From Lacticaseibacillus absianus (GTDB taxonomy: Bacteria; Bacillota; Bacilli; Lactobacillales; Lactobacillaceae), in NCBI RefSeq assembly GCF_013407595.1, contig NZ_JABEKX010000006.1, positions 1 through 64,000 of the forward strand: a stretch of DNA of 64,000 bases, written 5' to 3'. This document shows, piece after piece, positions 17,344 through 26,862 of the stretch. The notes beneath the pieces were generated by a model. It was not told the origin of the DNA. It saw only the letters and a list, made by a program, of their open reading frames with translations, and did not search any database. The stretch's first letter is position 1. The number at the start of each line of letters is the position of its first letter. A program made the translations under genes and the position numbers.

Positions 17344-17350
17344 GCTTGCC

Positions 17351-19363
17351 TCAATTCTCTGCTTCCAGTTCTAAGATCGTGTCACGCAGCGTCGCCGCCT
17401 GCTCGAAATCGAGCTTCTTGGCTGCCGCCGCCATCTGCGCACGCAAGTTGGTGACCAGCTGCTTTTTCTCCGCCTTGGTCATGTCGTGCAGATCGACTTC
17501 GGCGAACGTCTTGTCCACATCGGTCGTGTCCTTGCCGCTGGTGTCCAGGCTGTGGATCGAATCGCGGATCGGCTTGATGATCGTCGTCGGGGTGATCCCG
17601 TGTTTGGCGTTGAACGCCTCTTGGATCGTGCGACGCCGGCGCGTCTCAGTGATCGCGGCATCCATCGAATCGGTGATCTTATCAGCGTACATGATCACCT
17701 TCCCGTGCGAATTCCGACTCGCGCGGCCGATCGTCTGGATCAGCGAGCGCTCGGCGCGCAGGAACCCTTCCTTATCGGCGTCGAGGATCGCGATCAGCGA
17801 GACCTCCGGCACATCGATCCCCTCGCGCAACAGGTTGATCCCGATCAGCACATCGAACTTACCTAACCGCAGGTCGCGGATGATCTCTGTGCGCTCCAGT
17901 GTCTTAACGTCCGAGTGCAAGTATTTGACCTTGATGCCGAGCTCCTTGAGGTAATCCGTCAGGTCCTCGGCCATCTTCTTGGTCAGCGTGGTGATGAACA
18001 CGCGCTCGTGCTTGTCCACCCGGTCGTTGATCTCGCCGACCAAGTCGTCGATCTGACCCATGATCGGGCGCACCTCGATGAGCGGGTCGAGCAGGCCGGT
18101 CGGCCGAATGATCTGCTCAGCCACATCGGTCTTCGGGACCCGGTCCATCTCATACGGCCCTGGCGTCGCGGAGACGTAGAGGATCTGGTTGACGTGCTGC
18201 TCGAACTCGTTGAGCTTCAGCGGCCGGTTATCCAATGCGCTGGGCAGACGGAACCCGTAGTCGATCAAGGTCTGCTTGCGCGCTCGGTCCCCGTTGTACA
18301 TCCCGCGCACCTGCGGCATGGTCACGTGACTCTCGTCGACCATGATCATGAAGTCTTTCGGGAAGAAGTCCAGCAACGTATACGGCGGCTCCCCCGCCTG
18401 GCGGCCTTCCATGTGACGGGAGTAGTTTTCGATCCCGTTGGTGTACCCCATCTCGCGTAGCATCTCGATGTCATAGTTCGTGCGCTGCTCTAGCCGCTGG
18501 GCCTCCAGCAGCTTACCCTGCCCATTCAATTCTTTGAGCCGCGCTTCCAGCTCATTGGCGATACTTTCGATCCCGTGTTCGAGCTGATCGTCTGAGGTCA
18601 TGAAGTGTGTCGCTGGGAAGATCGCGATATGCTCGCGCTGCCCGATCACCTCGCCGGTCAAGGCGTCGACCTCGACGATGCGATCGATCTCGTCGCCGAA
18701 GAACTCGACGCGGATCGCATGATCGTCCCGCGAAGCCGGGAAGATCTCGACCACGTCCCCACGCACGCGGAAGCGGCCACGCTGAAAGTCGATATCATTG
18801 CGGTCGAACTGGATGTCGACCAGCTGGCGCAACAGCGTGTTGCGGTCGATCTCCATGCCCACGCGCAGGCTCAGCACGTGGTCGCGGTATTCAGTCGGCG
18901 ACCCCAACCCGAAGATCGAGGACACCGAGGCGACGACGATCACATCGTTGCGCTCGAGCAACGCGCTGGTCGCGCTGTGGCGCAGCTTATCGATCTCGTC
19001 GTTGATCGCCGAGTCTTTTTCGATGTAGGTGTCAGAGCTTGGCACATAGGCCTCTGGCTGGTAGTAGTCATAGTAAGAGACGAAGTACTCGACCGCATTG
19101 TGCGGGAAGAACTCCTTGAACTCCCCGTACAGCTGGCCGGCCAGTGTCTTGTTATGCGACAGGATCAGCGTCGGGCGGTTAAGCTTGCTAATGATCTGGG
19201 CCATCGTGAACGTCTTCCCCGTCCCGGTCGCGCCGAGCAGAATCTGTTCCTTCTTGCCGGCCTCGAAGCCCTGGGTGAGCTGCGCGATCGCCTCGGGTTG
19301 GTCCCCGGCTGGGCCGTATGGGGACACGAGATCGAATTTGCGGTCTGCGATGCGTTCGATCAA
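17351..19363 (-). CDS. uvrB: Excinuclease ABC subunit B
   Basis: Product of 670 residues. I choose the TTG at 19363 because GGAGGT (19371-19376) precedes it by 7 nt. The ATG at 19378 overlaps that GGAGG and has no ribosome-binding site of its own. The start then reads [23 protein letters not shown], typical of UvrB. Features are Walker [12 protein letters not shown], the beta-hairpin region [22 protein letters not shown], helicase motifs (DEShv, QTIGRASRN) and a C-terminal UVR domain ([22 protein letters not shown]). It acts with UvrA and UvrC in nucleotide excision repair. Confidence 0.97.
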   Translation of the reverse strand: MIERIADRKFDLVSPYGPAGDQPEAIAQLTQGFEAGKKEQILLGATGTGKTFTMAQIISKLNRPTLILSHNKTLAGQLYGEFKEFFPHNAVEYFVSYYDYYQPEAYVPSSDTYIEKDSAINDEIDKLRHSATSALLERNDVIVVASVSSIFGLGSPTEYRDHVLSLRVGMEIDRNTLLRQLVDIQFDRNDIDFQRGRFRVRGDVVEIFPASRDDHAIRVEFFGDEIDRIVEVDALTGEVIGQREHIAIFPATHFMTSDDQLEHGIESIANELEARLKELNGQGKLLEAQRLEQRTNYDIEMLREMGYTNGIENYSRHMEGRQAGEPPYTLLDFFPKDFMIMVDESHVTMPQVRGMYNGDRARKQTLIDYGFRLPSALDNRPLKLNEFEQHVNQILYVSATPGPYEMDRVPKTDVAEQIIRPTGLLDPLIEVRPIMGQIDDLVGEINDRVDKHERVFITTLTKKMAEDLTDYLKELGIKVKYLHSDVKTLERTEIIRDLRLGKFDVLIGINLLREGIDVPEVSLIAILDADKEGFLRAERSLIQTIGRASRNSHGKVIMYADKITDSMDAAITETRRRRTIQEAFNAKHGITPTTIIKPIRDSIHSLDTSGKDTTDVDKTFAEVDLHDMTKAEKKQLVTNLRAQMAAAAKKLDFEQAATLRDTILELEAEN

Positions 19364-19437
19364 GTCTGACACCTCCATTATTGAGTCGTGCTGAACAAAA
19401 AAGTCGGAACCGAGATCCCAACTTTTCAACAAGTATG

Positions 19438-19466
19438 ATTATAGCATCCCGAACATACTTTCGCTA
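19438..19466 (-). promoter_or_regulatory. uvrBA promoter with LexA (SOS) box
   Basis: On the minus strand a TATAAT -10 lies at 19438-19443. Where the -35 should be is CGAAAGTATGTTCG (19450-19463), one mismatch from the Gram-positive LexA/DinR consensus CGAACRNRYGTTYG. LexA binding here would block the promoter, giving SOS induction of uvrBA. The box directly abuts the stop of the upstream HD gene. Confidence 0.8.
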
Positions 19467-20111
19467 CCGGTTGCCAGATTGATTCGTCATGATCGCCCGC
19501 GTCAGCTTCGTCAACATGTCACGGTCCGCGAACTCCTCGTTCAACATGTCCGGCAGGATCTCTGCCAGGAAGTACTGCACGCTCGGGCGTTGCTCGAATG
19601 ACATGATCACCGCGAGGCTCTCGGTGTAGATGTTGACGAAGACCCGCTCCGGGTTCCCCTTCTCGATCTCCCCGAAGGATTCATACAGTAAGTCGACTTT
19701 GTCGGCGATGCTCAAGAGCTCCCCTTCCAGCGTGTCGTCCTTACCTTCCGACAGGCGCCGGCGGTAGGCCTCTTGGAAGTCCGCCGGGATCTCGTTTTGG
19801 ATGAAGTTCTCCGTCATCGAGTCCTCGACGTCAGCCAGCATCTCGCGCAGCGCCGGCGTTGCGTACTTGACCGGCGTCTTGATATCACCGATAAAGCGCT
19901 CCGTGTAATCGTGATTCAGCGCCTTCTCGTATAGGCTTTGCCAGTTGACCGTGTTCCCCGCGTGTTCTTCGATATCCCCCAGCAACTGCGCAATCTCAGC
20001 GACTTTGAAGCTGTGGGCCGCCACGCTGTGCTCCGAGTATTTGAAAAACCCCGGTGCGCGCCGTAGCGTCTCTAAGTTGTTCAGGCCTTGAATGAACTGG
20101 TGCATGCCCAT
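19464..20111 (-). CDS. HD-domain hydrolase, YfbR-like
   Basis: Product of 215 residues starting at ATG 20111, preceded by GGAGGG. The HD metal-binding residues are visible: H in YSEHSVAAHS, the HD pair in LNHDYTERF and D in SIADKVDLLYE. YfbR is a 5'-deoxynucleotidase; many Firmicutes homologues are annotated only as HD proteins, so substrate specificity is inferred. It is transcribed leftward ahead of uvrBA but probably separately, since the uvrBA promoter lies right after it. Confidence 0.82.
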   Translation of the reverse strand: MGMHQFIQGLNNLETLRRAPGFFKYSEHSVAAHSFKVAEIAQLLGDIEEHAGNTVNWQSLYEKALNHDYTERFIGDIKTPVKYATPALREMLADVEDSMTENFIQNEIPADFQEAYRRRLSEGKDDTLEGELLSIADKVDLLYESFGEIEKGNPERVFVNIYTESLAVIMSFEQRPSVQYFLAEILPDMLNEEFADRDMLTKLTRAIMTNQSGNR

Positions 20112-20256
20112 GATTGCTATCCCTCCTTGGCTAAATTGCAACAATGGTACCACCCTGTCCTGCCAGATGCAAGGATGTCAGGTTTTCTCCCCCAGACGCT
20201 TGCCCTATGCCGCGCCGCGCGCTATGCTGGGCCAAAACCTAGAAAAGAGATGCCCC

Positions 20257-20754
20257 ATGTCCATCACATTCACGACCGCCCAGCTCAGCGACCTGCCGGC
20301 GATCACCGCCATCTACAATGCTGCGATCCCCGGCCGCCTCGCCACCGCGGACCTCACGCCGGTCACCGTTGCCAGCAAAGCCGCCTGGTTCGCGCAGTTC
20401 GATCCTGCACGTCGTCCGCTGTGGCTGATCCGCAGCGACGATGTCCTGGCCGGCTGGGTCAGCCTTGAGGACTTCTACGGCCGTCCAGCTTACCATCGCA
20501 CCGCTGAGATCAGCCTTTACCTGGCACCGAGTTTTCAGCACCAGCACCTCGGCCAAGACGCCTTGGACTTTGTGATCGGCGAGCTTCCCCGGCTCGACAT
20601 CACTACCCTGGTCGCCTTCGTCTTTCACCACAACGGCCCCAGCCAGCACCTGTTCGCCCGCAACGCCTTCACCCAGTGGGCACACCTGCCTCAGGTCGCC
20701 GAGATGGACGGCGAGTTGCGTGACCTTGATATCCTCGGCCGCCACTTCGCCTGA
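20257..20754 (+). CDS. GNAT acetyltransferase, phosphinothricin-acetyltransferase-like
   Basis: Product of 165 residues from ATG 20257, preceded by AAAAGAGA. The pattern DLPAITAIYNAAIPGRLATAD, GRPAYHRTAEISLYLAPSFQHQHLGQDAL and HNGPSQHLFARNAF is that of the Pat/Bar/YwnH branch of GNAT enzymes. The acetyl-CoA loop is QHQHLGQ, with no classical RxxGxG/A. Likely acetylates an amino-acid-like or antimetabolite substrate; the real one is unknown. Diverges from the HD gene. Confidence 0.8.
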   Translation: MSITFTTAQLSDLPAITAIYNAAIPGRLATADLTPVTVASKAAWFAQFDPARRPLWLIRSDDVLAGWVSLEDFYGRPAYHRTAEISLYLAPSFQHQHLGQDALDFVIGELPRLDITTLVAFVFHHNGPSQHLFARNAFTQWAHLPQVAEMDGELRDLDILGRHFA

Positions 20755-20795
20755 GTGCCCTATGGGGGAGCCCGACTCAACGCGCTAGCTTGGCC

Positions 20796-20836
20796 GCAAA
20801 GAACCGGAACGACAGGTTGTCGTTCCGGTTCTTTGC
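20796..20836. terminator. 19-bp perfect hairpin between convergent genes
   Basis: Perfect arms at 20796-20814 and 20818-20836 with a 3-nt centre, between the rightward GNAT gene and leftward pgcA. No T-run follows on either strand. Confidence 0.6.
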
Positions 20837-20894
20837 GCGCGCAGCGCGCCGCGTTGGGGTCAGTCACACCGGTCCCAACACGGTAAACGCTGGA

Positions 20895-22619
20895 CTATTC
20901 CGTCCGAAACGCAGTCAGTGCCGCCTCGAACTCGGTCAGCTTCGCCTCGGCGGCAGCCTTCGTCGTGGCACTGGTCCCGACGTAGAACTTGACCTTCGGC
21001 TCAGTGCCGGATGGCCGGATCGCGATCCAGGTCCCATCCGTCAGCACATACTTCAACACGTCGGACACCGGCATCTCGATCGGTGTCTGGGTCCCATCTG
21101 CCGCCGTGGTGGTCTGCGCTTTGTAGTCTTCGACCCGCGCGATCGCCACGCCAGCGAATGCCGCTGGCTGGTGCTCGCGGAACTTGGTCATCAAGGCCGC
21201 CATCTGCGCTGGCCCGTCGATCCCTTCAAAGTCAACCCCGACAGTCTTCTCCGCAAAGTAGCCGTAGCGTGCGTAGAGGGCCTGGATCCCGTCCCACAGC
21301 GTCATGCCTTTGGCCTTGTAGTACGCCGCCACTTCGGCCAGCAGAACGGTCGACTGGATCGCGTCCTTGTCGCGCACGAACGGCTTGATCAGGTAGCCGT
21401 AGCTCTCCTCGAAGCCGAACAAGAACTCGTGGCTACCGGTCTCTTCGTACTGCTTGATCTGATCCCCGATGAACTTGAAGCCGGTCTCAACGTCGATCAT
21501 CTCGACGCCGTAATCCGCCGCGATCGCGGTGGCCAGCTCCGTGGAGACGATGGATTTGACCACCGCACCGTTGGCCGGCAGCGTGCCGGCCTGCTTGCGC
21601 GCTTCGAGGATGTAGTGTAGCAAGAGACTGGCGATCTGATTACCGGACAACAACTGGTAGTGGTCCCCTGCCCAGACCGCGGTCCCAAGCCGATCGGCGT
21701 CTGGGTCGGTCGCGATCAGCACATCAGCGTGACTCGCCTTCCCCAGCTCGATCGCCATATCGAAGGCTTGCGGGAACTCGGGGTTCGGGAACGGCACCGT
21801 GGCAAACTCCGGATCGGCGACCGCTTGTTTGGCGACAAGCTGGAAGTTGCCGAACCCGGCGTTGCGCAGCGCCATCTGCGCTGGAATGCGGCCGGTCCCG
21901 TGCAGCGGGGTGTAGACTAGCGACATGTCCTTACCCGTCGTTGCGATCAAGTCGCGGTCGATCGTAACGGTCGCCACCGCCTGGTAGTAGGCCTCATCGA
22001 CGTCTTCGCCGATCAGCGTCAGAAGCTTCTGTGCCCGCAGTGCGTGCACATCCAACGACTGGATCGCAAAAAGGTCGTCAACGGCGCGCACGTACTCGGT
22101 GATGCGGTCGGATTCTTCGGGCGGCATCTGGCCCCCATCCGGTCCGTAGATCTTGTAGCCGTTATACTGCTTGGGGTTGTGGCTCGCCGTGATCATGATC
22201 CCGGCATACGTCTGCAAGTGCCGCACGGCAAACGATAACTCTGGGGTCGGCCGCAGCCCGTCAAACAAGAAGCTCGGGATGCCATGCGCACCCAAGACCC
22301 CCGCTGCCGCCTGCGCGAACTCGCCGCTCATGTAGCGGGAGTCGAAACTGATCGCCACCCCGGCGTTTTTTTGTGCCGCCGGCAGTGTGTCCATGAAGCG
22401 TGCGAGCCCTTCTGTCGCCTGGCGGACGGTGTAAAGGTTCATCCGCCCGATCCCTGCGCCGATCACCCCGCGCATACCCGCGGTCCCGAACGCCATCGGG
22501 GCGGAGAAGGCGGCCTCTTGGGTCTCAGGGTCGTCCGCCATTGCGGCAACTTCCTGCGCCATCGTCGCGTCAAGCGCTGGTGCTGTCACCCACACCGCGT
22601 AGTTCTCTTTGTAGCCCAT
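20895..22619 (-). CDS. pgcA: Alpha-phosphoglucomutase / phosphosugar mutase
   Basis: Product of 574 residues from ATG 22619, preceded by AGGAG. Phosphoserine loop TASHNPKQYNGYK (Ser near 146), metal-binding DPDADRLG, sugar-binding GFEESYGYL and phosphate-binding RPSGTEPK are in the expected order. It interconverts glucose-1-P and glucose-6-P, supplying UDP-glucose for envelope polymers. It lies downstream of trxB but after a terminator, so it probably has its own promoter in 22620-22830, where I see no clear one. Confidence 0.95.
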   Translation of the reverse strand: MGYKENYAVWVTAPALDATMAQEVAAMADDPETQEAAFSAPMAFGTAGMRGVIGAGIGRMNLYTVRQATEGLARFMDTLPAAQKNAGVAISFDSRYMSGEFAQAAAGVLGAHGIPSFLFDGLRPTPELSFAVRHLQTYAGIMITASHNPKQYNGYKIYGPDGGQMPPEESDRITEYVRAVDDLFAIQSLDVHALRAQKLLTLIGEDVDEAYYQAVATVTIDRDLIATTGKDMSLVYTPLHGTGRIPAQMALRNAGFGNFQLVAKQAVADPEFATVPFPNPEFPQAFDMAIELGKASHADVLIATDPDADRLGTAVWAGDHYQLLSGNQIASLLLHYILEARKQAGTLPANGAVVKSIVSTELATAIAADYGVEMIDVETGFKFIGDQIKQYEETGSHEFLFGFEESYGYLIKPFVRDKDAIQSTVLLAEVAAYYKAKGMTLWDGIQALYARYGYFAEKTVGVDFEGIDGPAQMAALMTKFREHQPAAFAGVAIARVEDYKAQTTTAADGTQTPIEMPVSDVLKYVLTDGTWIAIRPSGTEPKVKFYVGTSATTKAAAEAKLTEFEAALTAFRTE

Positions 22620-22834
22620 ATCGCTCACTCCTGTCCAAAATAGTTGATTGTCTCGCCAACATTGTACACCGAACACGCAGTCAACGGGGCCTGAAGCACT
22701 CGAAGAAAGCGATATCCTTACCCATTATCCCACGCGCGGCGCGCGGGTCAATCGCCTGGCCAGAAGTCATACCGAATCGCAAGATTTCTTGAGCTCTCGG
22801 GCACCTTGACGATGAGGCCTACGCGCTTTGCTCA

Positions 22835-22866
22835 CAAAAAAAGCGACTGAGCCGTCTCAGTCGCTT
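22835..22866 (-). terminator. Rho-independent terminator of trxB
   Basis: AAGCGACTGAG (22841-22851) pairs with CTCAGTCGCTT (22856-22866), with a run of T on the minus strand after it. Confidence 0.85.
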
Positions 22867-22871
22867 GTCTC

Positions 22872-23834
22872 TCAGTTGGCGCTTGGCACTGCGCCGTTCG
22901 CCAAAGCCTCATCTTGCAGGCTCTGGATGTAGTCGAACACGCTTTGGCCGGCCTGACCGCCTTCGCCGACGGCCGTCGTGATCTGACGCAAATGCTTCGC
23001 CCGAACGTCACCGATCGCGAAGACGCCAGGGACCCGCGTCGCCATGTTCTCATCCGTTGGGATCCAGCCGTTCTCGTCCAATACCCCAAGGTGCTTGAAG
23101 CTATCGGTCAACGGCATGATGCCGACATAGATGAAGACACCAGATGCGGGCTGGACCCGCTCGGCGCCGGTCTCTTTATCCACATAGCGGACCCCCGTCA
23201 CCTTCGTGCCGTCGCCGAGGATCTCTGACACGCCTGCGTTCCAGACGAAGTCCATCTTCTCGTTGGCAAAGGCGCGCTGCTGGATGATCTTCTGCGCCCG
23301 CAACTGATCACGCCGGTGCATCACGGTCACCTTGGCCGCCGGGCCGGTCAGGTAGATGCCTTCTTCGACGGCGGAGTCCCCGCCGCCGATCACCGCAACG
23401 TCACGGTTGCGGAAGAAGGCGCCGTCGCAGACGGCACAGTAGGAGACCCCCCGGCCCCCGTATTCTTCCTCGCCAGGGATCCCCAGCTTGCGGTGCTCAG
23501 CCCCAGTCGCGATGATCACGGCCTTAGCCTGGTACTCGCCTTCATCCGTCACCACGACCTTCGCCTGACCGTCCACATGCACGTCGGTCACGTTACCATA
23601 CGCGTATTCAGCCCCGAACTGAGTCGCCCCGTCATACATCTTCTGGCCGAGCTCTGGGCCCAGGATCGAGGTGAACCCTGGGTAGTTCTCGATCGCGGCG
23701 GTGTTGTTCATCTGACCACCGTAGATCCCGCGATCCAGCATCAGCACGGACAGGTTAGCGCGCGACGCATACAGCGCCGCCGTCATGCCGCCAGGGCCAG
23801 CACCGATCACGATCACATCATACTGCTTAGACAT
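22872..23834 (-). CDS. trxB: Thioredoxin-disulfide reductase
   Basis: Product of 320 residues from ATG 23834 (AAAGGAG nine bases ahead; a TTG two codons earlier is too close to it). FAD-binding GAGPGGMTAA at the N-terminus, redox pair CAVCDG (Cys133/Cys136), NADPH-binding GGGDSAVEEG and C-terminal GDVR complete the family pattern. It reduces thioredoxin with NADPH. It has its own strong promoter within the 3' end of gpsA. Confidence 0.97.
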   Translation of the reverse strand: MSKQYDVIVIGAGPGGMTAALYASRANLSVLMLDRGIYGGQMNNTAAIENYPGFTSILGPELGQKMYDGATQFGAEYAYGNVTDVHVDGQAKVVVTDEGEYQAKAVIIATGAEHRKLGIPGEEEYGGRGVSYCAVCDGAFFRNRDVAVIGGGDSAVEEGIYLTGPAAKVTVMHRRDQLRAQKIIQQRAFANEKMDFVWNAGVSEILGDGTKVTGVRYVDKETGAERVQPASGVFIYVGIMPLTDSFKHLGVLDENGWIPTDENMATRVPGVFAIGDVRAKHLRQITTAVGEGGQAGQSVFDYIQSLQDEALANGAVPSAN

Positions 23835-23860
23835 GGGCAAAAACTCCTTTGGTTGGTCTG

Positions 23861-23902
23861 CTTACGTTTTGTAAGTATACCTGAATTCAGTCGCGTTGTA
23901 AA
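23861..23902 (-). promoter_or_regulatory. trxB promoter with palindrome at the start point
   Basis: On the minus strand: -35 TTTACA (23897-23902), 17-bp spacer, -10 TATACT (23874-23879). An inverted repeat CTTAC/GTAAG (23861-23875) covers the predicted start point and could be an operator. The promoter lies partly inside the gpsA coding region. Confidence 0.75.
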
Positions 23903-24927
23903 GTCGGATCAAAATCAAACTCCGGCTTGCCGTCACGGGCCATCAGGTCAGTGATCACCGACTGGATCGGTGCATCCTGGTACAACACGTTGTAGATGGC
24001 CGTCGAGATCGGCATCTCGACTTCAAGCTCGCTCGCCAGCTCGTGTACGACCTTGGCCGTGGAGACGCCTTCGACGACCATCCCCATGTTCGCGAGCACA
24101 TCCGCCAGTTTCTCCCCCTGGCCCAGTGCATTACCAGCACGCCAGTTGCGGCTGTGGACACTGGTACAGGTGACGATCAGGTCGCCGACCCCAGAGAGCC
24201 CGATGAACGTCAGGGGGGCAGCGCCGAGGCGGACCCCCAGGCGTGTGATTTCTGCCAGACCGCGGGTCATCAACGCCGCCTTGGTGTTGTCCCCATAGCC
24301 GAGCCCGTGTAAAGCGCCGGCACCGATCGCGATCACGTTTTTCAGCGCCGCACCGAGCTCGACGCCGATCACATCGTCATTCGTGTAGAGCCGGAAGTAG
24401 GCGTTCATGAAGATCGCCTGGACTGCCTTAGCGGCGGCCAGCGACTGAGACGCTGCGGTCAGGGTGGTGATGTCTTTAGTCGCCACGTCTTCGGCGTGAC
24501 TCGGCCCGGAGATCACCACGATCCCTGCATGCAGGGCCGCCGGTAACGTCGCGTCGAGCACCTGCGACACGCGCAGCTTGCTGCCGACTTCGAGCCCCTT
24601 GGCCGCATGTGCGATGATTGGGCGCGTCCCGCTAGCTTCCAGCAGCGGCCGCACTTGCTCGGCCACGCTGCGGACCGCGTTGGTCGGCACGACGAACAGA
24701 ATCACGTCGGCCCCCGTCAACGCCGCCGCCAGGTCCGTCGTCGCCTGCAAGTTGTCATGCAGGCGAAAATCTGGCAGGTAGTGCTGATTGGTGTGCTGTG
24801 TGTTGATCTCCGGGATCTGCCGGGCGTCATGTGTCCACAGCGCGACGTCATGGCCATTTTCGACCAGCAGGTTCGCCAACACCGTTCCCCATGAACCAGC
24901 GCCTAATACGGCCACTTTCTTTGTCAA
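23887..24927 (-). CDS. gpsA: NAD(P)-dependent glycerol-3-phosphate dehydrogenase
   Basis: Product of 346 residues from TTG 24927, preceded by AGGAG at 7 nt. NAD-binding GAGSWGT at residues 9-15; catalytic Lys within [15 protein letters not shown]; substrate-binding [14 protein letters not shown]. Makes glycerol-3-phosphate for phospholipids and lipoteichoic acid. It follows lgt in the hprK-lgt-gpsA operon, a conserved arrangement in lactobacilli. Confidence 0.97.
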   Translation of the reverse strand: MTKKVAVLGAGSWGTVLANLLVENGHDVALWTHDARQIPEINTQHTNQHYLPDFRLHDNLQATTDLAAALTGADVILFVVPTNAVRSVAEQVRPLLEASGTRPIIAHAAKGLEVGSKLRVSQVLDATLPAALHAGIVVISGPSHAEDVATKDITTLTAASQSLAAAKAVQAIFMNAYFRLYTNDDVIGVELGAALKNVIAIGAGALHGLGYGDNTKAALMTRGLAEITRLGVRLGAAPLTFIGLSGVGDLIVTCTSVHSRNWRAGNALGQGEKLADVLANMGMVVEGVSTAKVVHELASELEVEMPISTAIYNVLYQDAPIQSVITDLMARDGKPEFDFDPTLQRD

Positions 24928-24949
24928 AAGATCACTCCTAGTTGTTTGT

Positions 24950-25771
24950 CTAAAGGTTCGCGAGCTTGTTCCCGTCCAAGTACCACGGGATATCTTGGCG
25001 CCGGCGGTAGACCCACAGGCCGACCGCGGCCACGAAGAGCACGATCGACAGCAGCTGCGAGACGCGCAGGCCAGGCATCAAGTATAAACTATCCGTGCGC
25101 ATCCCTTCAACGAAGAAACGCCCGAAGCTGTACCACATCACGTAGCTCAACAGGACTTCGCCTTGCTTGAACCAGTCGCGGTGGTGCCGAACACTCATGA
25201 TCAGAATGAAGCCAGCAACGTTCCAGGCTGATTCGTACAAAAACGTCGGCTGACGGTACGCCCCGGCGATGTTCATCTGCTGAATGATGAACGCCGGCAG
25301 GTGTAGGCCCTTCAGGAACGCCAACGTGGTCTTCGCTCCGTACGCTTCCTGATTCATGAAGTTACCCCAGCGGCCGATCGCCTGGGCGATCATCACGGTC
25401 GGCGCCGCAATGTCGAGGATCAGCCACGCCGGTAGCCACTTGGCCCGGCAGTAGACCAAAAACACGATCACGCTGGCGATCAGCGCACCGTAGATCGCGA
25501 TCCCACCGTGCCAGATCGCGATGATCTCCCCGGGGTGCGCGGCGTAGTACGGCCACTCAAAGGCGACGTAATACAGCCGGGCGCCGATCAAGGCAAAAGG
25601 CAGTGCCCACAGGACAAGGTTGAGGATATGGTCCTCCGCCACGCCGCGGCGTGCGGCCTCCTTCATCGCCAGGTACACCGCAAGCAAGACACCACAGGCG
25701 ATGATCACCCCATACCAATGGATCTCAAGCCCGCCGAGGCGCACTGCGATCGGATTCAACGCTGCTAACAT
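24950..25771 (-). CDS. lgt: Prolipoprotein diacylglyceryl transferase
   Basis: Product of 273 residues with about seven membrane helices. Family motifs: [16 protein letters not shown] at the N-terminus, the [11 protein letters not shown] segment, and the signature [13 protein letters not shown]. Transfers diacylglycerol to lipobox cysteines, for example those of the lipoproteins at 49837 and 59666. Lies 13 nt after hprK and 22 nt before gpsA, so clearly in the operon. Confidence 0.97.
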   Translation of the reverse strand: MLAALNPIAVRLGGLEIHWYGVIIACGVLLAVYLAMKEAARRGVAEDHILNLVLWALPFALIGARLYYVAFEWPYYAAHPGEIIAIWHGGIAIYGALIASVIVFLVYCRAKWLPAWLILDIAAPTVMIAQAIGRWGNFMNQEAYGAKTTLAFLKGLHLPAFIIQQMNIAGAYRQPTFLYESAWNVAGFILIMSVRHHRDWFKQGEVLLSYVMWYSFGRFFVEGMRTDSLYLMPGLRVSQLLSIVLFVAAVGLWVYRRRQDIPWYLDGNKLANL

Positions 25772-25784
25772 ATCAGGACCGTCC

Positions 25785-26720
25785 TTACTCTTCAGAATTC
25801 GACTGGATCAGTTTGTTGAGGTTCTGCTCGAACGTCTTCGTCGCGTCGTAACCCATCGATTTGGCGCGGAAGTTCATCGCGGCGACCTCGATGATCGAGG
25901 CCAAGTTACGCCCGACCTTGACCGGAATGGTGATCTTCGGGACTGCGACATCAAAGATCGTCTGGGCCTGTTCCCCGGAACCCAGGCGGTCGAACTGCTT
26001 GTCCGGCGTCCAGTTCTCCAGGTGCACGATCAGGTCGATGCTCGTCCGTGCCCGCACAGCACCGGCGCCGAACAGGTTCATCACGTCGATGATCCCCAGC
26101 CCGCGGATCTCCAGCAGGTGCGAGAGGATTGCCGGCGCCTCGCCGATGATCGTCTGCTCGTCTTGTTGATAGACGTCGACGCGGTCGTCGGCGATCAGCC
26201 GGTGGCCGCGCTGGATCAGCTCCAGCGCCGTTTCGGACTTGCCGACACCCGAGTCCCCGGTGATCATCACCCCGAGTCCGTAGAGATCGACCAAGACCCC
26301 GTGCATGCTCCGGCGTTCGGCCAGTTGGCCCTCCAGGTAGTCCGTGATCAGGCTCGACAACCGAGTGGTCGGCAGCTTAGAGCCCAACACCGGGATGTGT
26401 GCCGACTCCGCCGCTTCGAGCATCTCGGCCAGCGGTTCAATCCCGCGCGACACTAAGAATGCCGGTGTGTCCATGGCAGCCATACGCCGCAAGATCACGA
26501 GCCGCTCGGCTGAAGTCATGTTGCGTGCAAAGGCGCTTTCGGTCCGGCCGAACAACTGCACGCGCTCGTGCGGATAATAATTGAAGTACCCAGTCAGCTC
26601 CAAGCCCGGCCGGGAGATGTCAGAGACGCTCACCTGGCGCTCATCGAGGTACGCCTCACCGCTGTACACGGTCAGGTGCGTCTCCGTGACCAGTTGGCGC
26701 ACCGAAACTCTGTCTACCAT
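25785..26720 (-). CDS. hprK: HPr kinase/phosphorylase
   Basis: Product of 311 residues from ATG 26720, with AGGTGG five bases ahead; a GTG three codons earlier is less well placed. Walker [10 protein letters not shown] at about residues 155-163 and the HprK signature [21 protein letters not shown] are present. The enzyme phosphorylates Ser46 of HPr and so controls carbon catabolite repression and PTS activity, relevant to the fru operon next to it. Confidence 0.97.
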   Translation of the reverse strand: MVDRVSVRQLVTETHLTVYSGEAYLDERQVSVSDISRPGLELTGYFNYYPHERVQLFGRTESAFARNMTSAERLVILRRMAAMDTPAFLVSRGIEPLAEMLEAAESAHIPVLGSKLPTTRLSSLITDYLEGQLAERRSMHGVLVDLYGLGVMITGDSGVGKSETALELIQRGHRLIADDRVDVYQQDEQTIIGEAPAILSHLLEIRGLGIIDVMNLFGAGAVRARTSIDLIVHLENWTPDKQFDRLGSGEQAQTIFDVAVPKITIPVKVGRNLASIIEVAAMNFRAKSMGYDATKTFEQNLNKLIQSNSEE

Positions 26721-26826
26721 CGGTTCCACCTGTCTTTCGCCATAATTATCTTTAAGTTTATCATCGTTTGGCTCCAGTTAACAGAGGGACGGCCCGCCGA
26801 CCGATAGCCACCGTCGCTCAGATACG

Positions 26827-26853
26827 CAAAAACCCGCTCGGCGTGCGAGCGGG
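26827..26853 (-). terminator. Terminator of the fructose operon
   Basis: CCCGCTCG (26833-26840) pairs with CGAGCGGG (26846-26853); TTTTT follows on the minus strand. Confidence 0.85.
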
Positions 26854-26862
26854 CCATGCGAC

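Noticed and set aside
19361-19432. Longer N-termini for UvrB (starts near 19432 or ATG 19378)
   Set aside because: ATG 19378 lacks a ribosome-binding site and contains the GGAGG that serves the TTG at 19363; the longest version overlaps the predicted promoter leader.
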